Assembly (NCBI GenBank): GCA_947184155.2
Contig: CAMXCT020000910.1
Coordinates: 133,065-197,064, forward strand
Length of the DNA: 64,000 nucleotides
Direction: 5' to 3'
From: Cladocopium goreaui
Taxonomy: Eukaryota > Sar > Dinophyceae > Suessiales > Symbiodiniaceae
Both the position numbers and the translations under genes were made by a program. This document shows positions 59,901-64,000 of this stretch, piece by piece (within the stretch, counting starts at the first letter, position 1; each line of letters opens with the position of its first letter). The notes below the pieces were generated by a model. The model made no database searches. It saw nothing but the letters and a program-made list of their open reading frames with translations, and was not told where the DNA came from.

Positions 59901-62531
59901 CCAAGCCTTCGACAAACGTTCAATCACTTGATTCAGATCAGCATGTGAATTCACTGGTGAATCCCAAGTGTGAATGTTCAGGTGATGTCCATTGGGGACA
60001 AATTGCACAGGAACCCAATGATGGTTGATCCGAAAAACTCCAATGACTTGCACCCCGTCACGCAAGACCTCAGGATGAGATCCAGCCCAGACTTCACACG
60101 CAAAAGCATGAGGCGCCCCCCATGCAGCAGTAATCAGCGGGTCAATGACAAGGAGACTAGAGCCAGCAGTGTGACCAATCTTGGCACAGTGTTGAACATA
60201 CGCCGAAGAGATGGCATGCAAATGAAATCTCAATTCATCGTCCGCCCAAAGATCTCCCTGACAAGAGAGCAATTGCAAACGATCTGAAGCAGAGATCACC
60301 TGAGAACGAAGGGCACTCAATTGGGCAGGATCTGCAATGGTCGGCACCTGCAAGTTCAGGAACTGTGCAGAGTCAAGGCCAAGCAAAGCCGAAGCGGAGC
60401 ACCAGCCCTGAGGAACATGCAACCCCTGGTCATTTGCAACTCCAATGGCAAGATTGTGAACCCCACCAGGCTGATCATCATGAGTCGAACAAGGCTCAGT
60501 CCATGCAACTGTGGCCGTAATGTCTTGCATATGTGCATCATTGTCGACAGCCGCAAAAGGGCCATCACTCAGCTTTGAAACTTCGGGCATTGATGGGAGT
60601 AGCCCGGATTCCCCTGCATCACAAGAGCCAAAAAGAGTCCCATGGCCATGACATGAAAGCTCAACTTGAACATGCTGTCCTACCTCAAGGCCAAAGTCCA
60701 AAGAGAGACAATGATCAAGGCGATCACGGATCTGACCAACCCAAAATGGACCAACAAGCTTGGCATGTGCTTGAAGCATCTCAGCAATGGTGGTGCCCGG
60801 GGCAACAGAGCAGAAAACCTCACACTCACCAGAACCACAGAAAGAAACAACACATTGTTCTTGAGAAATGCACAACTCGCCCTTGGGGTCAGCAGTGACA
60901 AAATCAAAGACAGGCGTTTCTTCATCATCAGGCAGCGACGCAACAGGCACTGTTGGAGCTGAGACCTGGGCACTCCGAATGAGACAGTCCAAAACTTCAG
61001 CAATGGAGATCGGCTTAGTGGCTTCAATCGGCCACCGACAAGGATCCAACAGTTGAGGAAGGAAGAGCTCACGTGCACTATACCACTGCGCTACAAGGTC
61101 AATCAACTTCGGGTCATCCAACATGCAATCGTTGCAGGGCCAAACAAGTTGTGATCGTGCAACAAGCCATGAGCGAAAAGCATGCAATTGTGACAGCGGT
61201 GGAAACATGCATTTCCCATGAGACAAGACTTCCAGCCTGGCTACAATAAAGCTTAGAATCCATGCAGCTTGCAATGGCGATGCAATCTGGCCAATGGCTG
61301 AAAGAGCCAATCTCACGTTCTCGCCAAAGTCAATCATGGGGTCAACTCCATTGAGGAGTTGTGCTTCACACGGATGCAGGTGGCGAAGGCAAGGAGTGGT
61401 GGTGTCACTGGAGGCACTCTGAAGGAGGCATCCAAACAAACCCTTTTCATCAAGTCTCTGTGGAGAAAGACCCACAGCTCTACAGCCGCATTCACAACCC
61501 CGGACCTGTGATCCCCAAGCATGCAGTGCAGTTGGTGCTACACAGTCAGGAGTGAGCAGGTGCTTGGCATATGAACTGTCCTCCCATCCAAATGCAGTCA
61601 ACTCGTTCTGGTCAAGCGCAAGAGCAAGCTCGTCTCTAGGGTTCCATTGACAGACATATGGCATGAGACGATGGACCTTCTCAAGGTTACAAAACACCGG
61701 AAACTCTTGAATCTGGACAGGACCAAACAATTTGGAAGACAAAACCCACCATGTTCTGGTTCTTCGGCTGGGCCAAATGGAATCAAGACGAAGCTCGATG
61801 ATTTCCTTGTGAAAACCAGTCAAACGAACGAATGCATCAATGGACTTGACAACAAAAGGGTCATGACGTGCTGGTGAAACACACTCTAACACTAAGACCT
61901 GGGATTGAAGCATGACAGCGGCTTTCAGGACCCCACAGAGGGATGCAGCACGGGGATCAGCCCCCCCTTTCCTATCCCCTAACACACTGAATGGCTGACA
62001 ACTGTACCCTGCACACATGACAGCTGCATGCTGGGCGTTGTGCCAAGTCTCAATGATAACATCCGTACTGCTGATATCTCCATGAACAACTTCACATGAG
62101 TCATGACGCTGGTGAAGACTCAACATCCGGTCATTGGCATCAACAGCTACAACAGTCTGAATACCAACCGCCAATGCCCCATGGGCAATGCCACCTGCAC
62201 CTGAGCAGGCATCTACCATCTTGTAAAAATCACACCACGCGGGTTTGGTGTGTGACAGGATCCTGGTCATGCCACAGCTTTTCAATCGGGGCATCGGAAA
62301 CTGGCAAACAAACTCAGCATCACAAATGGTATACCGCCAAAAACCATCATCTAGCAAACCCTGGAACTTGCACAGTGCACCTGAATGAGGCAGGAGTAAC
62401 ATGTGAGCTTCATGACTGGGGTCGAAGAAGGCAATCTCGGCAACCAACGACATAGTATCCCCCTTATCAACAACAGAGAAATCCATTGGGAAAGATTCCA
62501 TGGCAATGGCAAAAGTTGGTGGAGCGAACAC
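56973..62531 (-). CDS. LINE ORF1: DNA cytosine methyltransferase, tandem Ulp1-like modules, coiled coil
   Basis: 1852 aa. C5-cytosine methyltransferase at about aa 100-425: motif I MVDACSGAGGIAHG, motif IV GYSCQPFSVLGDRKG with the catalytic Cys, motif VI LECVSPA, motif VIII SRRTRTWWVL, and IX/X LHPCEAQLLNG..GQIASPLQAAW. All catalytic residues are present. Two similar modules follow: about aa 754-905 (DDELRFHL.., HHWVPVQFV, HTWDSP, CNKCGAMAIHF) and about aa 1017-1160 (DDEIRFHL.., GHWIPLWFV, HTFND, NFCGAHTMAF). The His-Trp, Asp and Cys-Gly order is that of Ulp1/C48 peptidases. Near aa 1620 LFLVGPVPFGLDRMAVAKAM resembles an RNA-binding strand-helix. The C-terminus (about 1735-1845) is a Gln-rich coiled coil, as in ORF1 proteins that form multimers on element RNA. 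Confidence 0.88.
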   Translation of the reverse strand: MFAPPTFAIAMESFPMDFSVVDKGDTMSLVAEIAFFDPSHEAHMLLLPHSGALCKFQGLLDDGFWRYTICDAEFVCQFPMPRLKSCGMTRILSHTKPAWCDFYKMVDACSGAGGIAHGALAVGIQTVVAVDANDRMLSLHQRHDSCEVVHGDISSTDVIIETWHNAQHAAVMCAGYSCQPFSVLGDRKGGADPRAASLCGVLKAAVMLQSQVLVLECVSPARHDPFVVKSIDAFVRLTGFHKEIIELRLDSIWPSRRTRTWWVLSSKLFGPVQIQEFPVFCNLEKVHRLMPYVCQWNPRDELALALDQNELTAFGWEDSSYAKHLLTPDCVAPTALHAWGSQVRGCECGCRAVGLSPQRLDEKGLFGCLLQSASSDTTTPCLRHLHPCEAQLLNGVDPMIDFGENVRLALSAIGQIASPLQAAWILSFIVARLEVLSHGKCMFPPLSQLHAFRSWLVARSQLVWPCNDCMLDDPKLIDLVAQWYSARELFLPQLLDPCRWPIEATKPISIAEVLDCLIRSAQVSAPTVPVASLPDDEETPVFDFVTADPKGELCISQEQCVVSFCGSGECEVFCSVAPGTTIAEMLQAHAKLVGPFWVGQIRDRLDHCLSLDFGLEVGQHVQVELSCHGHGTLFGSCDAGESGLLPSMPEVSKLSDGPFAAVDNDAHMQDITATVAWTEPCSTHDDQPGGVHNLAIGVANDQGLHVPQGWCSASALLGLDSAQFLNLQVPTIADPAQLSALRSQVISASDRLQLLSCQGDLWADDELRFHLHAISSAYVQHCAKIGHTAGSSLLVIDPLITAAWGAPHAFACEVWAGSHPEVLRDGVQVIGVFRINHHWVPVQFVPNGHHLNIHTWDSPVNSHADLNQVIERLSKAWGFKSFLINCQQRVFFTCNKCGAMAIHFLQDSLFGTLLPGTRSEADACHDMLRGRFVTALKSCQVTLRPWVWGSGDDESSEQAWPSEVSEQDQPIAAADVASSSADPAPGVSVPLTGAYDPTRSHTCIPLEDRIELLRAHGHDMADDEIRFHLQVIIGRRNEKRVRETLPLPVVLMSEPLNFLNWDEVGHIITEKWCCAFPQVRDEGHQIVSALWIDGHWIPLWFVPGGRVLVVHTFNDFGDYDGLDGKLRWMGLHLGFEDVVIHRIPNGLPSHNFCGAHTMAFIAHVLLEAPLPDTVDELHNMHSNMRAHFVQEIYADQVCRCPLIWGAGGTGALVKSLSEELLKHGVPPQLSEARASQAIRAIGSEQLIQALQAPQPWRQLKALANNVSFKFVLPSELAAVVASNKSKPVGKKQPKDKQGPGVPPSVDLDLSKIQVLEGAFRAQGRVLPQLQPQQIGPVSSGFVLMSAQDAEPYLRSGKCVSKEPLALVVVHRRDVQVQSMLSQVQCTVPCRCVVDNEPLLIEATIVQIGSGTVEKFASSNPVSLDQPDVNTVRISVYRDEFAESWESFSKAPIRAIVQLLPELKRCEVEGCTCSSWHPSSNPQIRDPILDLWRRQFLKFGFKQVDASDADFFAVSIRVPSSLMSAVLGRSGHQGLYVEPRTADGKLVLDQYMVIWTPKETLQNLLHFRQTMPAVSGLARVGDRRGLRVLADQAENVHQMLKPGTLFLPQGNRSLFLVGPVPFGLDRMAVAKAMQLIGWKCKPLQPSAPQPGKGAMWQVQAVEDPPNSIVQTTLGEILISRHKISEAPKIVDDAPVASAATLALCGSAPQSKEDPWSKQDPWQQYAPVSKPSAPANAVPDASESLQQLESRIQSAVLSRLPQAMEQDDVPDRLQLLEGQVQSLMQQHGKMETQFLEFSSQQTQTVSNLQNQLNVQAQQMHGQLEQQSQNIQAMFETQLSHIRGLLSKRPREDGE

Positions 62532-62894
62532 CCAGCTATCAGCCTGCGCAGCCGTACCCCACTGGCAGGAACTGGGCCAAACGGCTCAAAACAGATGCTC
62601 GTGTGCGTCTCATATGGTATTGCTGGCTTGTCGGCATAAACAAAGGTGGAACATTCAATCATTTCTTTTTCGAGCGATCTTCATTTGGACTTGGCAACTG
62701 AACTGCATAAATTTGGAGGACTGTTTGGAATCTACAGGTTTCCCATTGCTCCGGAAAGCTACCAGTTGCACATACCCCTTTCACATTGGTTTTAGAAACC
62801 ACGAAAAAGAAAAAGAAACCGTCCCCCCCAAAAAAAAACGCCTGCTGCATCTCCTCACGCAGCTCTTCCTTCATTGCTCGCTCCTGTTGCTTCT
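62532..62894 (-). promoter_or_regulatory. LINE 5' UTR, probable internal promoter region
   Basis: About 363 bp between the target-site duplication and the ORF1 start. On the minus strand it carries a T-rich tract (from 62,790-62,835) and no open frame of note. Autonomous LINEs usually carry an internal promoter here; none can be identified by motif. Confidence 0.55.
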
Positions 62895-62908
62895 TGTTCC
62901 AAACCACC
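62895..62908. repeat. LINE target-site duplication, right copy
   Basis: TGTTCCAAACCACC, followed by AACCAG, the missing end of the interrupted M1 element. Confidence 0.92.
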
Positions 62909-62982
62909 AACCAGAAATGGATGGTCTTCCAACCTTTTTTATTACCAGAGGCCGTGTGCGAAGATACCGCAGAACTACCAGC

Positions 62983-63053
62983 CTCATAGCGCACGCAGGT
63001 TCCACGAAAAGGTGTTGCACCCGGTCAGGTCCCAGGTTCAACAACGGATCTTT
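62983..63053 (-). CDS. exon, minus-strand gene
   Basis: Acceptor 'gtctcag' and a GC donor (ATGAG|GCTGG). Reads KDPLLNLGPDRVQHLFVEPA then CAM; phase 0 in, phase 2 out. Joins in frame to the small exon at 50,325 across the LINE insertion. No family recognised. Confidence 0.6.
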
Positions 63054-63066
63054 CTGAGACTGTGTG

Positions 63067-63193
63067 TGTACTTGGTGGCTCATCCCACTTAGTAAGTGGG
63101 TTATACCCCCAATTATAAGTGGATTAACCTACTTATCCCATTTATAACTGGGGTTATAACCCACTTACGAGCCGTGGGATGAGCCACCAAGTA
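63067..63193. repeat. MITE-like element, single copy in window
   Basis: TACTTGGTGGCTCATCCCAC and its exact 20-bp complement at the other end, with a second inner pair 'cttagtaagtgggttata'/'tataacccacttacgag'. Confidence 0.9.
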
Positions 63194-63206
63194 AGGTGCA
63201 GGTCCC

Positions 63207-63284
63207 TTAAGGAGCAGCATTCTTTTTTCGTTCCCTTGGAGCTTCGACAGGATCCAAGCGGCGCGGGCGAGTAAAGGTATTGAT
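63207..63284 (-). CDS. candidate exon, possibly terminal
   Basis: Acceptor 'gtgcacag' followed by INTFTRPRRLDPVEAPRERK then KNAAP and TAA. Another frame reads LLARAAWILSKLQGNEKRML without a stop, so either this ends a different gene or it is an internal exon of the minus-strand gene. Confidence 0.4.
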   Translation of the reverse strand: MNTFTRPRRLDPVEAPRERKKNAAP

Positions 63285-63380
63285 CTGTGCAAGGTCTATG
63301 TTAGGCCTGAGTAAGAGAATACCCCCACAACATAGGGCGTTCTATGCTACAGTAACTCCATGCAGGGTCCTGAAATAAAG
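63276..63380. repeat. diverged M4 MITE copy
   Basis: Retains 'aaggtctatgttaggcctgagtaag.gaatacccccacaa' and 'tacagtaactcca..agggtcctg', but both ends have decayed. Confidence 0.6.
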
Positions 63381-63389
63381 GGAAATGTC

Positions 63390-63780
63390 ATATCAACAAA
63401 AAATATAAAGGCTTAACGGCTTAACGGTTGAATCATTAAGAAGCATGAATTGATCGTCACGGAACGCATAGCTAACACCTCATAAGCATACCTCAGTTGG
63501 AAATCAACATCGCAGTCACGGAAATCAACAAAAGAAAACATGGTTCAAAGCCACCAGCCGGGTCGTGACCTTCCTCAATGATCCTCAATGTGTCTTCACT
63601 CAATGATGGCAATGAGGTTACCCAATTTCGAAATTTCAGCCATCAGTGCCATGATCAAAATATTGGATAATCGCATGGAATTAACCATCCTTCATGGTGG
63701 GATAATCATTCTTTAAAAACATGGAATCAACCCCAAAAAAAAATTGGTATATGTAGGGATTTTTGGATAGAATTCATAGA
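63390..63780. other. stretch without recognised feature
   Basis: Moderately AT-rich with no long open frame, no paired ends and no splice-bounded coding block. Confidence 0.45.
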
Positions 63781-63783
63781 TAT

Positions 63784-63894
63784 TACCCCCTGGTAAATTA
63801 ACAGTTCGACCCTGAAAATGACCAATTTATAGTGGAAACTAGTCTTCCAACCCCGACAACTGGCAGGGTCGAACTGTTAATTTACTGGAGGGTA
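63784..63894. repeat. M2-related MITE copy
   Basis: TACCCCCTGGTAAATTAACAG to CTGTTAATTTACTGGAGGGTA with an inner pair 'ttcgaccctg'/'cagggtcgaa'. Confidence 0.8.
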
Positions 63895-63916
63895 ATCCCA
63901 ATTTTCATCTTTTACC

Positions 63917-63963
63917 ATATACAGTATTATGGAAAATAAAAAATGTTCTAAACCACCAACCAG
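63917..63963. repeat. M1 MITE, right end only
   Basis: 'attatggaaaataaaaaatgttc' then AAACCACCAACCAG; the left half is not present. Confidence 0.7.
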
Positions 63964-64000
63964 TGTATATATATTAATAGGTGGATTTCATAGGGGTTTT

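Larger units (their letters stand above)
51876..62894 (-). mobile_element. 11.0-kb LINE (non-LTR retrotransposon) with DNA methyltransferase
   Basis: Flanked by a 14-bp exact target-site duplication inside an M1 MITE, which fixes both ends. On the minus strand: a 5' UTR of about 363 bp, ORF1 (1852 aa), a gap of 27 bp, ORF2 (endonuclease, reverse transcriptase, CCHC, RNase H), and a 64-bp 3' UTR with a hairpin and no poly-A tail. It is full length. One frameshift in ORF2 is the only clear defect, so insertion was probably recent. Confidence 0.93.
994..63053 (-). other. fragmented host gene model: ankyrin-repeat protein
   Basis: Many short GC-richer blocks with open frames bounded by splice-like sites lie on the minus strand across the window. 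Several read as ankyrin-like repeats (GRTVAHLAAARGDND, GRTPVHYCALNGDAGTL, GRNVAHLAVSQKHIDA, RTPAHDAAVADACFGEI). Neighbouring exons join in matching phase at 50241>49990, 48888>47386>46711>29693, 24824>24628, 20633>19083>18354 and 9330>8268>6501, which is hard to get by chance. Ankyrin repeats normally mediate protein-protein contacts; the binding partner cannot be told. Neither end of the gene is certain, and some links are missing, so two adjacent genes are possible. Exons are listed separately below. Confidence 0.6.

Noticed and set aside
62351..62662. Separate small gene at the LINE 5' end
   Set aside because: It overlaps ORF1 in another frame and the 5' UTR, without its own features.

Overview
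This window looks like nuclear DNA of a dinoflagellate, most likely a Suessiales/Symbiodinium-type genome; the genus cannot be fixed from sequence alone. The grounds are: very short, GC-richer exons scattered in AT-rich introns of up to about 17 kb; splice donors that include GC and apparently GA as well as GT; dozens of short terminal-inverted-repeat elements; and two large retrotransposons whose proteins carry accessory enzyme domains. One of these, a LINE carrying a C5-cytosine methyltransferase, is of a kind reported from dinoflagellates. No bacterial-style operon, rRNA or tRNA was recognised.

Layout. (1) About 1-30.1 kb and 46.6-51.8 kb are intronic or intergenic DNA holding a fragmented minus-strand gene. 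Its exons (20-53 codons or fewer) encode ankyrin-like repeats, and several neighbouring exons join with matching splice phase. The spaces between are filled with at least eight families of MITE-like elements (called M1-M8 here), microsatellites and a decayed retroelement chimera (25.4-26.1 kb). (2) 30,191-43,463 is a 13.3-kb tyrosine-recombinase retrotransposon (DIRS order, split-direct-repeat type) on the minus strand. Its ORFs in order are: a membrane/Cys-rich plus gag-like protein; a CCCH-finger protein; reverse transcriptase-RNase H; a 1257-aa protein with a Tpt1/KptA-like RNA 2'-phosphotransferase domain; and a tyrosine recombinase. It sits inside an M3 MITE. (3) 44.0-46.6 kb is a satellite with a 1,317-bp higher-order repeat. 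(4) 51,876-62,894 is an 11.0-kb LINE on the minus strand with a 14-bp target-site duplication, inserted inside an M1 MITE. Its 1852-aa ORF1 carries a DNA methyltransferase, two tandem Ulp1-like modules and a C-terminal coiled coil. ORF2 (AP endonuclease, reverse transcriptase, CCHC finger, RNase H) is split by one frameshift. (5) 62.9-64 kb returns to exon/MITE DNA.

How it fits together. Both large elements appear to lie in introns of the minus-strand ankyrin gene: the LINE between exons at 63.0 and 50.3 kb, and the DIRS-type element with the satellite between exons at 46.6 and 29.7 kb. MITEs came first, since both retroelements interrupt MITE copies. At 50.0-50.2 kb a MITE makes up almost the whole of one intron and supplies its donor site, as introner elements do. 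All calls are from reading the sequence; no database search was run. Exon boundaries are predictions.
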